From NCBI GenBank assembly GCA_020161505.1, contig JAIUNY010000010.1, positions 40,289-104,288 of the forward strand: a stretch of DNA of 64,000 bases, given 5' to 3'. Below the pieces are notes generated by a model. The model was not told the origin of the DNA. It saw nothing but the letters and a program-made list of their open reading frames with translations, and did no database searches. This stretch comes from Armatimonadota bacterium (lineage in GTDB: Bacteria > Armatimonadota > Fimbriimonadia > Fimbriimonadales > Fimbriimonadaceae). The translations under genes and the position numbers were made by a program. Positions within the stretch are counted from its first letter, which is position 1, and each line of letters begins with the position of its first letter. Of this stretch, positions 16,444 to 25,162 are shown in pieces.

Positions 16444-17516
16444 TGTGTCCATTCTCGGTAAGCGGCAAGGGTGAGCTCGGCGGTGCGTTTCCAGGAGTAT
16501 TGGGCGGCCCGGCTGGCCCCTTCACGCTGAAGTCGTTCCAATGTACCGGAATCCTGGAGAGCGGCCAGGATCGATTTTGCCCATGCTTCGGGATGGTCTG
16601 AAGTCTGGGCGATCAGGGCCGAGCCTCCGACCTCTTTCATCGCCCCTCGGTCGAAGGCGGCGACCGGACAATGGCAGAGCCCTGCTTCCACAATCGGGAT
16701 TCCGAACCCTTCGTGCAGGGAGGGCAGAAGGAGCAGATCGGCCCCGGAATAGTGCGCGCTCATCAGAGAATCCTCGACGTAGCCGAGCGGTTTCGCATGG
16801 CTTGGAGCGTCGACAAGATTGCCTTTTCCGCAAATCGCCAGAGTATGGGGCCAGATCTTGTGAAGCTCCCGACTGACTTGAAGCGCAAACGGTACATTCT
16901 TGCGCGCCCAGGCCGAATTGATGACGACCACATAGGGCGGCGTGAGCCCGAACTCCTCCCGCACCCTTGCCTGAGCTTCTTTCTTGGGGAGTCGCTGCAC
17001 AAAAGGCGCGGGAGCATTCGGAGTGACCCGCACCTTGCCCTTTGCTGCGGGCAGAAATTGCTCGATTTCTTGCCGCGAGGTCTCGCTGACCGTGAGAATG
17101 CCGCGCGCTTGCTTCACCGTGCGAGGGATGAGCAACTTGAGGAGAGTCCGATCTTTGAAGCCATACCAAGCAGGGTTGACGAAGAACGAGACGTCGTGGA
17201 TCGTCGTGACCCCCTTTTTCCCGTACAGAGGGGAGAGGTTGTACTGGGTATGGATCAGATCGACGCCGCGCGAGAGAGCGGCCTCGGGGAAGAGCTTGGC
17301 GCTCCAGATTCGATCCGACTCTCCCGGCAGGTGAACCCACTCGGCGCCGGAAGGCATGGGAACTGATTCCGGCTGAGGTGCGTTGGAGTAAAGCAAGAGC
17401 CGAGGAGAATCCTCGATTTCGCAAAAACCCTGCAAGAGTCCTCGCCAATAGCTGGTATCGCCCGTGTGAGCACGGGAGATGAGCCGGACATCGAGGGCAA
17501 CGGTGAGGGGTTTCAT
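16440..17516 (-). CDS. GT4-type glycosyltransferase
   Basis: 358 aa from the ATG at 17516, where MKPLTVALDVRLIS gives the usual first beta strand; longer readings lack family features. It is a GT-B retaining glycosyltransferase (group 1). The middle contains GVTTIHDVSFFVNPAWYGF and ILTVSETSRQEI; the C-terminal nucleotide-sugar domain has VINSAWARKNVPFAL, LPSLHEGFGIPIVEAGLCHC with the EGFGxxxxE pattern, then VAAFDRGAMKEVGGSAL. It probably transfers a sugar to a surface polysaccharide or glycolipid; donor and acceptor are unknown. It reads into the Trm112-like gene. Its start is about 100 bases from the divergent small membrane protein gene. Confidence 0.9.
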   Translation of the reverse strand: MKPLTVALDVRLISRAHTGDTSYWRGLLQGFCEIEDSPRLLLYSNAPQPESVPMPSGAEWVHLPGESDRIWSAKLFPEAALSRGVDLIHTQYNLSPLYGKKGVTTIHDVSFFVNPAWYGFKDRTLLKLLIPRTVKQARGILTVSETSRQEIEQFLPAAKGKVRVTPNAPAPFVQRLPKKEAQARVREEFGLTPPYVVVINSAWARKNVPFALQVSRELHKIWPHTLAICGKGNLVDAPSHAKPLGYVEDSLMSAHYSGADLLLLPSLHEGFGIPIVEAGLCHCPVAAFDRGAMKEVGGSALIAQTSDHPEAWAKSILAALQDSGTLERLQREGASRAAQYSWKRTAELTLAAYREWTQ

Positions 17517-17618
17517 GCAGAAATTCGGGAGAATCGTGGGCAAAGCGCGGGCATGGCCCGAACGTTGCCGATCTCGCAGACTACAATACTCGTCAAACAG
17601 TTTAGGTGATTTAAGGAC

Positions 17619-18014
17619 ATGCAACAAAAGAAGTCCCCTGCAATGCTTATCGTGGGCCTGTGCGTCGTGCTCGGTGCGGCCTACTTCGTGAATGCCACGG
17701 CGTTCTTTACCAAGCCTCTCCTGCCGCCCCCGGCGGAAGCTCCCAAAGCTCCGGATGCTGCCGAGGCTTCTGCCATTGCGAAGCAAGCAAGCGCGCGGAT
17801 GCGCGAGCAGGTCAAGAAGGGCGGTGGCGCCCAAGCCGGTCCGGAAGGCGAGACCGTCGCATCCGGTATCCCGGCTGAGCCAGCCATCTTCCCGCCGAAG
17901 GTTCAGCGCTACAATCCGCAGTACAACGAGACCTCGACCAGTGGTCAGTGGTACCGCGATGATTCGGCCGTGAACGAGCGCGGCGAGAAAGTCCGCGAAG
18001 ATCGAGGATTCTAA
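17619..18014 (+). CDS. Small membrane-anchored hypothetical protein
   Basis: 131 aa with a ribosome-binding site AAGGA just before the ATG. One N-terminal hydrophobic helix (MLIVGLCVVLGAAYFVNATA, residues 9-28) is followed by a Pro/Ala-rich linker and a charged, low-complexity region ending in Tyr/Asn/Arg-rich sequence. The topology suggests a short cytoplasmic start and an exported tail, or an uncleaved signal anchor. No family is recognised and no cysteine lies in a lipobox context. It converges on the FecE-like ATPase gene and overlaps its end by four bases. Confidence 0.75.
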   Translation: MQQKKSPAMLIVGLCVVLGAAYFVNATAFFTKPLLPPPAEAPKAPDAAEASAIAKQASARMREQVKKGGGAQAGPEGETVASGIPAEPAIFPPKVQRYNPQYNETSTSGQWYRDDSAVNERGEKVREDRGF

Positions 18015-18787
18015 TCCACGATTTGGTTCGGTAGCCAGACTCCGTCTTGGTTTTGCCGGAACGGGACACCAAATGTAGCAGCGAGACTCTCCGCCCGGAG
18101 GGTCTCGCTTTTCTCTCCCTGAGCCACAACGGTTCCCTGGCGGATCAAGGTCAAGTCGTCGGCGATTTCTTGAGCCCACAGAAGATCGTGGGTTGTCACG
18201 AGGAGGGCCATCTTTCGGCTCTTTTGTCGGAGCAGGAGCGTGGTGAGGTCGGCTTTGTGCCGGACGTCTAGGCTTGATGTCGGCTCATCGAGGAGCAAGA
18301 TGGTCGGGTTCTGAGCGAGCGCTCGGGCGATGAGAACCCTGTGCTTTTCACCACCCGAAATCTCCGCAATGTTCTTGTGCCGCAAAGTTAGCAGGTCGCA
18401 TGCAGAGAGGGCCTCTTCGGTAGCTTCGTGGTCGGTCTGGGATTCCCAAAGCCCCCGAACCCACGGCGCGCGGCCCATCAGCACCATCTGCTCGACAGTG
18501 AAACCAAACGGGGTTTCTTCATCTTGCGGAACCAGAGCGATGAGTTTCGCCCGGTTCTCCGGGGAGAGCGACTTCAGATCGGAGGACGGCGTGGCAATCT
18601 CGCCGGAAGCAGGAGAGTTTTCGCCGGTGAGAAGCCGGAGGAAGGTAGATTTTCCTGACCCATTCTCACCCAGCAGGACATGAATCCTCCCGGCTTGGAG
18701 GCCGAGCGAGAGGGGGCCGATCGAAGCCCCTTTGGGATATCGGAAGGTTACCGATTCGGCGCGCAAGAGTACGTTAGCCGAGGCCAT
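18011..18787 (-). CDS. ABC transporter ATP-binding protein, FecE/BtuD-like
   Basis: 258 aa from the ATG at 18787, which starts just before the first strand (LLRAESVTFRYPKG). All ABC motifs are canonical: Walker A GENGSGKS, Q-loop VPQDEETPFGFTVEQMVLMG, signature ISGGEKHRV, Walker B ILLLDEPTSSLD and H-loop TTHD. The MVLMGRxP phrase after the Q-loop is typical of iron-siderophore, haem or cobalamin importers. No permease or binding protein is beside it, so it must pair with subunits encoded elsewhere. It overlaps the preceding ABC exporter gene by 14 bases and belongs to the asnS operon. Confidence 0.88.
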   Translation of the reverse strand: MASANVLLRAESVTFRYPKGASIGPLSLGLQAGRIHVLLGENGSGKSTFLRLLTGENSPASGEIATPSSDLKSLSPENRAKLIALVPQDEETPFGFTVEQMVLMGRAPWVRGLWESQTDHEATEEALSACDLLTLRHKNIAEISGGEKHRVLIARALAQNPTILLLDEPTSSLDVRHKADLTTLLLRQKSRKMALLVTTHDLLWAQEIADDLTLIRQGTVVAQGEKSETLRAESLAATFGVPFRQNQDGVWLPNQIVD

Positions 18788-20726
18788 CGTCGAGCACCCC
18801 TCCGCTGAAGGCGCGCACCATGCCTGCGTAGACATCGTTTTTCTGCATCAGCTCCTCGTGGCTCCCCAGCTCCAGAACTTCGCCCCGGCGTAGCACCAAG
18901 ATCCGGGTTGCCCGAGCCGCCGTAGTGAGTCGGTGGGCGATGAAGAGAGTGGTGCGCTCATGCATCACCTTGTCCAAGGCTTCGGTGACGAGCTTTTCGC
19001 TCATCGCGTCCAGGTTGCTCGTGGCTTCGTCGAGGATGAGCACCTTAGGCTCGCTGACGAGGGCGCGGGCGATGGCAAGTCTCTGGAGCTCGCCTCCGCT
19101 GAGCCGGACACCTCGTTCGCCGAGCTCGGTTTGGAGCCCTTCCGGAGATTGGTCGATGAAGCCCTGAGCGTTTGCCATCTGGCACGCGCTCCCAATGATT
19201 TCCGGCGTGGCATCGGGGTTTCCGAGCTTGAGGTTCTCCTCAATGGTGCCAGCAAAGAGGAACGTTTGCTGGGGGACGACGCCGAACTGGTCTCTCAGCC
19301 AGGCAATCTTGAGCTGCCGATAGTCCACGCCATCAAAGAGAATCTCGCCGGACGTCGGGTCGTAGAAGCGGAGCACCAGGTCCGCGATGGTTGATTTCCC
19401 AGCTCCGCTCGGTCCGACAAGGGCCAGAGATTCGCCTGGTTCCAACACGAACGAGACATTGCGCAAGGCTTGGGTGCCGTCGGCGTACGCGAAGGTGACG
19501 TTTCGAAACTCGATTCGACCCTGGGGGGCGGGAATGGTGACCGCTTCCGGGGTGTCGGTGCGCTCATCGGGGACATCGAGGACGTGGGTGTGGATCCGCT
19601 CGACGGCGGCTTGAACTTGGTTGTAGGTGCTCGTCACGTTGGTGATCGACTTAAATCCTTGGTTGACCAAGTCCAGTGCCTGCACGATCACGATGATCTG
19701 GCTGATGTTGAGGAGGCTCGCTTTCGCCAGATGCCCGCAGGCGTACATGATGAGAGCAATCGCGACGGCCCCCATGAGCTCCACCGTCGGGCGAAGGCTG
19801 GCGACGCGCCTGGCCCCTCGCAGCTGACTTTGATACTGCTTTTCAACCGCACGCTCAAAGATGCTCTTGATCCGATCTTCGGCCGAGAATGCTTTGATGA
19901 CTCTGGTTCCCGAGAGCGCCTCCTGCGAGAGCGCCGTCACGGCAGCAAGATCTTGCTGAATCTCAACCTGCGCCGCTTTGATGCGCTTGCCGGTTCGATT
20001 GACAATGAACGCGAGAAGAGGCACGAACATCAACGCGAGAAGCCCGAGGAATGGCTGCATCCAAAAGACGAAAATGAGAGCGCCAATCGCCTTGATCGGG
20101 CCGTCGATGGAATCGCGGATCACGTTGACGGCGGTCTGATAAACGTTGACATCGTTGGTAACAATGCTCTGAATCTCACCCGTGCGTTTGTTGTTGAAGT
20201 ACGCCACGGGGAGGCGCATCAACTTGTCGAACAGTCGCTCTCTCAGGTCGCTAGCCAGGCGGTGACTCGCCTTGCTCAGGTAGTAAACCTGCCCTCGGGT
20301 GAAGGTGTACTTGAGCCCAAACACCAGCACCACGCCCAGGCACGCCCAAGCAAGCGTGAGCAAGGCTTGATTCTGGCGGGACTCGCGTTGGCTGCTGGTT
20401 TCGGGAGCGGCAGCGGCGGATTGGGCTTCCGCGATCTGCGTGCTGAGCGCGTCCTCAGAAACACCCGTCTTGGCGGCCACCTCCCGGATTTGATCCGGGG
20501 TGAGATCCAGCTGGCTCGCGCCGTCCTTGCTCGCTTCAATCGCCTCTGCGAGGTCATCGGGATCAATCCCGAGCCCATTCGCCACGGGAGCGGACTGCTT
20601 CTTGGTGAGGTCGAGGGCCTCCTTCGTGATTCGACTGCTTGCGGCATCTTCGATTGCGCCGAGAGCCACGAGGGTGAGACGCAGAGTCGCGACGGTCAGC
20701 AGGGAAGTGATGACGACACACGCCAT
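18774..20726 (-). CDS. ABC exporter (fused transmembrane and ATPase domains, MsbA-like)
   Basis: 650 aa from the ATG at 20726. The permease half includes RTGEIQSIVTNDVNVYQTAV and EALSGTRVIKAFSAED, typical of type IV ABC exporters of lipids, drugs or peptides. The ATPase half has Walker A GPSGAGKS, signature RLSGGELQRLAIARAL, Walker B VLILDEATSNLD and H-loop IAHRL. Two oddities stand out. About 95 mostly hydrophilic residues lie between the first and second membrane helices, an enlarged extracytoplasmic loop. Sequence upstream of the ATG also remains in frame and reads LKLLRRFDPRIAAELKRQRR, a normal exporter N-terminus; a CTG codon at 20801 with a GAGG site eight bases upstream could be the real start. 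It lies close behind asnS. Confidence 0.9.
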   Translation of the reverse strand: MACVVITSLLTVATLRLTLVALGAIEDAASSRITKEALDLTKKQSAPVANGLGIDPDDLAEAIEASKDGASQLDLTPDQIREVAAKTGVSEDALSTQIAEAQSAAAAPETSSQRESRQNQALLTLAWACLGVVLVFGLKYTFTRGQVYYLSKASHRLASDLRERLFDKLMRLPVAYFNNKRTGEIQSIVTNDVNVYQTAVNVIRDSIDGPIKAIGALIFVFWMQPFLGLLALMFVPLLAFIVNRTGKRIKAAQVEIQQDLAAVTALSQEALSGTRVIKAFSAEDRIKSIFERAVEKQYQSQLRGARRVASLRPTVELMGAVAIALIMYACGHLAKASLLNISQIIVIVQALDLVNQGFKSITNVTSTYNQVQAAVERIHTHVLDVPDERTDTPEAVTIPAPQGRIEFRNVTFAYADGTQALRNVSFVLEPGESLALVGPSGAGKSTIADLVLRFYDPTSGEILFDGVDYRQLKIAWLRDQFGVVPQQTFLFAGTIEENLKLGNPDATPEIIGSACQMANAQGFIDQSPEGLQTELGERGVRLSGGELQRLAIARALVSEPKVLILDEATSNLDAMSEKLVTEALDKVMHERTTLFIAHRLTTAARATRILVLRRGEVLELGSHEELMQKNDVYAGMVRAFSGGVLDDGLG

Positions 20727-20811
20727 TCCGGCAAGAATCGTCCGCCTCTGGCGTTTGAGCTCAGCGGCGATCCTTGGATCAAAACGGCGGAGGAGTTTCA
20801 GGGGATGAACC

Positions 20812-22215
20812 TCAGAAGTCGGCTTGGCCCGGTGTGCGGTGGAACGGGATCACGTCGCGGATGTTCTTCATGCCCGTGAGGTACATCACCAGGCGCTCGA
20901 ACCCGAGACCGAATCCGCTGTGGGGGGCGCTCCCGAATCGTCGCAGATCGAGGTACCACCAGTAGGCTTCCAGCGGCAGACCAAGTTCAACGATCCGGCT
21001 CTCCAGCACGTCGAGGCGATCCTCCCGTTGCGATCCGCCGATGAGTTCGCCGATGCGCGGTACCAGCACGTCCATCGCCCGCACGGTTTGCCCATCGTCG
21101 TTGCCGTACATGTAAAACGCCTTGATCTCCTTGGGGTAGTCCGTGACGATGACCGGGCGGCCGATTTTCTTCTCGGTTAGCCATCGTTCGTGCTCGCTCT
21201 GGAGATCGCTGCCCCAGTCGCAGGGGAATTCGAAGTTTTCGCCGCTGGCTTCGAGGAGCTTGATCGCTTCGGTGTAGGTGAGTCGCTCAAATCCGCTGTT
21301 GACGACGTGCTCCAGGGTCTGAAGGAGTTCGGGCTCGATGCGCTTGTTGAAGAAATCAAGGTCGGGGCCGCAGTGGTCGAGGACATCCCCGATGACTTCG
21401 CGCACGAATTCTTCCGCTAGATTCATGTCCCCCTCGATGTCGCAGAACGCCATCTCCGGCTCGATCATCCAGAACTCGGCGAGGTGGCGCGGAGTGTTGG
21501 AATTCTCCGCTCGGAAAGTCGGGCCAAAGGTGTAAACGTTGGTCAGGCCAAGAGCGTGAGTCTCGACGTTGAGCTGCCCGGAGACCGTGAGGTAGGCGGG
21601 TTTGCCAAAGAAGTCGTTCGCCGGATCGGTGTCTTTCAGTCGGAACTGGGTGCCCTCGGGGGTCGGCTCAGCTTCCAGGAGTGTCGACACCGCGAACATC
21701 GCTCCCGCGCCTTCGCAATCGCTGGCGGTAATGATGGGGGTGTGAATCCAGTTGAAACCGCGCTCCTGGAAGAATCGGTGGACGGCGTAGCTGGCTCGGT
21801 TCCGAACGCGCATCACCGCTCCGAATGTGTTGCCCCGCACCCGAAGGTGGGCGATTTCGCGCAGAAACTCAAAGCTTGCGCCTTTCTTTTGCAAGGGGTA
21901 ACTGGCGGGATCGGCTTCGCCGTAGATCGTGATGGTCTCGCCTCGGAGCTCGACCGCTTGTCCCGCCGCCGGGCTTTCGACGAGTTCGCCTGCGAACATC
22001 ACGCAGGCTCCGGTGCTCACGCGCTTGAGGTCTTCATCTGGGAGGGTTCCGGCTTCGATCACCACTTGAAGGTCGGTGAAGCAGGAGCCGTCATTCAGTT
22101 GGACAAAACTCACGCCTTTGCTGTCGCGCTTGGTTTTCACCCAGCCGTAAGCCTCCACTCGCTCGCCAGGGGTTTTGGCGAGGATGTCCTTGATCGTCGT
22201 GCGTCGGTAGTCCAT
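20812..22215 (-). CDS. asnS: Asparaginyl-tRNA synthetase
   Basis: 467 aa, standard size. It is a class IIb enzyme that charges tRNA-Asn with asparagine. An N-terminal OB-fold anticodon-binding domain ([20 protein letters not shown]) precedes the catalytic domain. Motif 1 includes [19 protein letters not shown], motif 2 is [20 protein letters not shown], and motif 3 is [15 protein letters not shown], with the ending [13 protein letters not shown] typical of AsnRS. It heads a leftward operon with the ABC exporter and FecE-like ATPase and is divergent from the prcA-like gene, 139 bases away. Confidence 0.97.
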   Translation of the reverse strand: MDYRRTTIKDILAKTPGERVEAYGWVKTKRDSKGVSFVQLNDGSCFTDLQVVIEAGTLPDEDLKRVSTGACVMFAGELVESPAAGQAVELRGETITIYGEADPASYPLQKKGASFEFLREIAHLRVRGNTFGAVMRVRNRASYAVHRFFQERGFNWIHTPIITASDCEGAGAMFAVSTLLEAEPTPEGTQFRLKDTDPANDFFGKPAYLTVSGQLNVETHALGLTNVYTFGPTFRAENSNTPRHLAEFWMIEPEMAFCDIEGDMNLAEEFVREVIGDVLDHCGPDLDFFNKRIEPELLQTLEHVVNSGFERLTYTEAIKLLEASGENFEFPCDWGSDLQSEHERWLTEKKIGRPVIVTDYPKEIKAFYMYGNDDGQTVRAMDVLVPRIGELIGGSQREDRLDVLESRIVELGLPLEAYWWYLDLRRFGSAPHSGFGLGFERLVMYLTGMKNIRDVIPFHRTPGQADF

Positions 22216-22354
22216 TGCTAAGGCGAGAGTTTACTATCCGCACCGAGATTCGGAATGGGTGCCGAGTTTTCCGACTCCGTGACCGGGCGAGTCCCGAACT
22301 TTTGGTCGCTCTGCGCGACGCGCCGGAAACCGAACGTAGGATAAAGTCAAGAAC

Positions 22355-23047
22355 ATGATCACCCCGTATGACTGGCAAGAAGGGATGGGCCACCGCGCCG
22401 AATTTGTCGAGGCCCGCCTCAAAGCTGGAGCTCCGGTGATCGCGGTCTCCATTCCCGATGGCATTCTCCTGGCAACCTATCGAGGGCAAGCCAGCAAGCT
22501 CCACGAGATCTATGATCGCATTGCCTACAGTGCGATTGGAATGCAGAGTGATGTTGAAGCCATCCGGGTTGCGGCTGTGGAGTTCTGTCATCAGGAAGGA
22601 TTTCGGAGAAGCGAAGACGATGTCACTCTCCAGCGTCTCGCGACCCGCATGTCCGAGCCGGTGAAGCGCGCCTTTGGCGATTTCCGGTCGGCGCCCATCG
22701 TTGTCCGGAGCTTGTTCGCCGAGGTAGGCCCGACCCTTGAGGAAGACCTCTACTACATGCTCGATTTCGACGGCGACTATGCCGTGCGGCGGGGAATGAG
22801 CATTCTCTCCGGCAGCAAGGAGGCGTTTGATGCCATGCGCCAAGCCATTCAGGACGTTGATTTCACGAAAATTGCGCGGGTGGATGCAGAGGCTCAGCTC
22901 CGAGAAGCCTTGATCAAGGGGATGGATCCCGAGGGGGCCGAGGCGGTGAAGGGCGATATGCCGGAGCTTGTGTTCGAATCAGCGATTTTGCGCAGGGATC
23001 ACCAGACCACGCGAAAGTTCCTGCGGCTGGCGGATCCCAACATCTGA
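22355..23047 (+). CDS. Proteasome alpha-subunit-like protein (PrcA type)
   Basis: 230 aa. The N-terminus MITPYDWQEGMGHRAEFVEA, then GAPVIAVSIPDGILLATY and KLHEIYDRIAYSAIGMQSDV, align with bacterial and archaeal proteasome alpha subunits, including the KIxEIYDRI phrase. There is no processed N-terminal Thr, consistent with an alpha (gate) subunit rather than the proteolytic beta type. In Pup-containing bacteria PrcA forms the outer rings that dock the Mpa/ARC ATPase. Here no beta subunit, Pup, ligase or ATPase gene is adjacent; the gene stands alone and ends in a strong terminator. The C-terminus (KFLRLADPNI) lacks an obvious gate-related motif. Confidence 0.82.
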   Translation: MITPYDWQEGMGHRAEFVEARLKAGAPVIAVSIPDGILLATYRGQASKLHEIYDRIAYSAIGMQSDVEAIRVAAVEFCHQEGFRRSEDDVTLQRLATRMSEPVKRAFGDFRSAPIVVRSLFAEVGPTLEEDLYYMLDFDGDYAVRRGMSILSGSKEAFDAMRQAIQDVDFTKIARVDAEAQLREALIKGMDPEGAEAVKGDMPELVFESAILRRDHQTTRKFLRLADPNI

Positions 23048-23095
23048 CCCAGTGATTGCGCGTGAGTCCACCGACCCGGTTTGAGCCCGGAAAGT

Positions 23096-23130
23096 TAAGC
23101 GAGTGTTAATCCTAACACTCGCTTAATCTT
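23096..23130 (+). terminator. Rho-independent terminator after the proteasome alpha-like gene
   Basis: A perfect 13-bp stem (TAAGCGAGTGTTA, loop ATCC, TAACACTCGCTTA; 23096-23125), extendable by one outer base pair, is followed by a T-rich stretch (ATCTTTCCTT). It sits 48 bases after the stop and 67 bases before the next prepilin gene. Confidence 0.9.
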
Positions 23131-23191
23131 TCCTTAACAGTCCATTTTCACAGTCGAGGAGTTGAGCCCTGCGCTCCCCGGAACTCCTGTC

Positions 23192-24055
23192 ATGAAACGC
23201 GCCTTTACCCTCATCGAGCTCCTGGTGGTGATTGCGATCATCGCCATCCTCGCTGCCATCCTTTTCCCAGTCTTCGCCCAAGCCAAGAATGCCGCCAAGC
23301 AAACGGGCAACGTCTCGAATCTCAAGCAGATCTCTCTCGCTGGCATTCTTTACGCCGCCGACTACGACGACAACCTGCCGGCCAATGGCTCCACCCAGCT
23401 TTTCAATGGTCGAGTGATCAGCAACGGATCGTGGTACTGGCAGTTCCACTTCCAACCCTATATCAAGAGCAAGATTGGTAACCACAGCCAGCAGAAGCAG
23501 GGTGTCTTCGTCAGCCCCGCTGCTCCGAACGTGAAGCTTCAGTATCTCAGTGAGTCAACTTCTAACCGCCGGGTGACCTTCGCGGAGTCTCAAGGTTGGG
23601 ATGTTGCTTGGGGACTCACGCGAACCGTGGACGCGGAGAACCGACCAGCTTTCGCCTACTATGCCACCTACGCGTACAACGAGCACATCGCTGACGAAGC
23701 TCCCTCGATGACGGCTTGGCAAGAGCCCGCCTCCAGTTTCTTCATCCTGGAAGCCACCGACTCGGAAATCGAGGGCGACGAGCTCGACGAGCTCTACAGC
23801 CGAACCCAAACCTGCACCGAAGGTGGATGGGTTGGCGTCGGCAACGGTGTCGCGCCTCGTGGAGGCCACAACGGTGGCACCACGATTGCCTATCTCGACG
23901 GCCACGTGAAGTGGAGCAAAACGACTTGGGGCAACCCGCAGAACCAGTGCGCGAACCACCCGACAATCGCGGGAACGAGATGGTTCACCTTCCCGCCCTC
24001 GACCCAAGGTGGAGCCAGCGTCCGTGTGAAGGGCTGGGCTCCTCAGTTCGACTGA
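23192..24055 (+). CDS. Type IV prepilin-like protein (DUF1559-type)
   Basis: 287 aa from the ATG at 23192, giving a short leader MKRA before the conserved [20 protein letters not shown] helix. Cleavage would leave an N-terminal Phe and Glu5, as in type IV pilins; processing by the PilD at 37.7 kb is expected. The globular part has aromatic-rich sequence and ends with [18 protein letters not shown], the H-x-G...xxDGHV pattern of the DUF1559/prepilin family abundant in Armatimonadota and Planctomycetota. It is a stand-alone gene between two terminators, unlike the minor-pilin set at 38-47 kb. Its function (major pilin, pseudopilin or surface protein) is not determined. Confidence 0.9.
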   Translation: MKRAFTLIELLVVIAIIAILAAILFPVFAQAKNAAKQTGNVSNLKQISLAGILYAADYDDNLPANGSTQLFNGRVISNGSWYWQFHFQPYIKSKIGNHSQQKQGVFVSPAAPNVKLQYLSESTSNRRVTFAESQGWDVAWGLTRTVDAENRPAFAYYATYAYNEHIADEAPSMTAWQEPASSFFILEATDSEIEGDELDELYSRTQTCTEGGWVGVGNGVAPRGGHNGGTTIAYLDGHVKWSKTTWGNPQNQCANHPTIAGTRWFTFPPSTQGGASVRVKGWAPQFD

Positions 24056-24076
24056 TCTCGTCGCTGTGTCATCAAC

Positions 24077-24102
24077 GGGGCAGGCTCACGGGGGCCTGCC
24101 CC
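24077..24102 (+). terminator. Hairpin terminator after the prepilin gene
   Basis: A perfect 9-bp GC-rich stem (GGGGCAGGC with GCCTGCCCC, 8-base loop) starts 21 bases after the prepilin stop. It is followed by a C/T-rich stretch rather than a clean U-tract, so termination strength is uncertain. Confidence 0.7.
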
Positions 24103-24130
24103 TCCGCATATCTCCTCTTCGTGTAGTCTC

Positions 24131-25162
24131 ATGCTTCCTCTTCTCCTCTCTGTTTCTCTCGCAACCCTCGATACCCCAAGCTGGAAAGTCCAGCCAACGA
24201 TCTCGACTCAATCTGTGCCCAGCGATGCCGATGACCCGGCGATCTGGGTTCACCCCACTTCTCCCGGCAAAAGCCTGGTGCTCGGGACAGACAAGATCGA
24301 GAAGACAGGCGGGCTCTACGTTTTTGATCTCAATGGGAAAATCGTCCAGAAGTTCACGGGGATGGATCGACCGAACAATGTGGATGTCGAGCCGGGTTTC
24401 ATGCTCAACGGCAAACTCGTCGACTTGGCGGTGGTCTCGGAGCGGAAGCAGAAGCGGCTGCGGATCTTTGCGATCGATCGCGAGACCGGGCGGTTGAATG
24501 ACGTCACGGGAGAGACGCGCGTATTCGCTGAATCCACAGGTGCCGAGTCCGAGCCGATGGGGATCACCCTCTACAAGCGGGCTTCCGATCAATCGGTCTT
24601 TGCCGTGGTGGCTCCCAAAACCGGCCCGAATCTTGGCTATCTCGGGCAATATCTCCTGATTGCCAACGGGGGCAAAGTCGATTTGCAGTTCGTGCGACGG
24701 TTCGGAGAGTTTTCCGGCTTGAATGCGGAAGGCGAAGGAGAGATTGAGGCGTTGGCGGTGGATGACGCCCGTGGCGTGATTGCCTACAGCGACGAATTGT
24801 TCGGTATTCGCTGGGCGAGAGTCGATCCGTTTTCCGCTGATTCGAGTGGGTTCAGCTTCGGGCGCGAAGGGTATCTCGAAGATCGCGAGGGTCTGGCTTT
24901 CGTCTCGAACGGATTCTTCCTCAGTACCGATCAGGTCGAGAACGGGTCGCGGGTTTACGTCTATCCGCGATCGCTGCATGCTGGGGTCAAGCCGATTCAT
25001 CGAGTGGACACGCCAAGCGATTCCACCGATGGCCTGGATGCAACGGCCACCCCGCTTGGCGCGAAATTTCCGCGCGGAATGGTTGTGATGATGGACAGCA
25101 AGAACCGCCGATTCCAGATGTACCGGTTGGAGCAGTTTCTTCCGCCACAATCTCGCTTGTGA
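24131..25162 (+). CDS. Beta-propeller phytase (3-phytase)
   Basis: 343 aa. It has a short hydrophobic N-terminal signal (LPLLLSVSLATLDTP) and so is probably exported. The sequence DADDPAIWVHPTSPGKSLVL, then GTDKIEKTGGLYVFDLNG and RPNNVDVEPG, is diagnostic of beta-propeller phytases: six-bladed, calcium-dependent enzymes that release phosphate from phytate. Downstream blades contain acidic calcium-site segments such as NAEGEGEIEALAVDD and YSDELFG, and the last blade has DSTDGLDATATPLGAKFPRG. It overlaps the next gene by four bases (GTGA), implying coupling to the alkylation-repair-like protein; the functional reason is unclear. Confidence 0.9.
   Translation: MLPLLLSVSLATLDTPSWKVQPTISTQSVPSDADDPAIWVHPTSPGKSLVLGTDKIEKTGGLYVFDLNGKIVQKFTGMDRPNNVDVEPGFMLNGKLVDLAVVSERKQKRLRIFAIDRETGRLNDVTGETRVFAESTGAESEPMGITLYKRASDQSVFAVVAPKTGPNLGYLGQYLLIANGGKVDLQFVRRFGEFSGLNAEGEGEIEALAVDDARGVIAYSDELFGIRWARVDPFSADSSGFSFGREGYLEDREGLAFVSNGFFLSTDQVENGSRVYVYPRSLHAGVKPIHRVDTPSDSTDGLDATATPLGAKFPRGMVVMMDSKNRRFQMYRLEQFLPPQSRL

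Noticed and set aside
17559..17587. TACAAT at 17582-17587 as a promoter for the small membrane protein
   Set aside because: The -10 is good, but no -35 lies at 16-18 bases; TTGCCG at 17565 is only 11 bases away. Left unlisted as a feature.
22970..23000. TTCGAATCAGCG as a tRNA T-loop
   Set aside because: It lies inside the proteasome alpha-like coding frame and has no pairing acceptor, D or anticodon arms around it.
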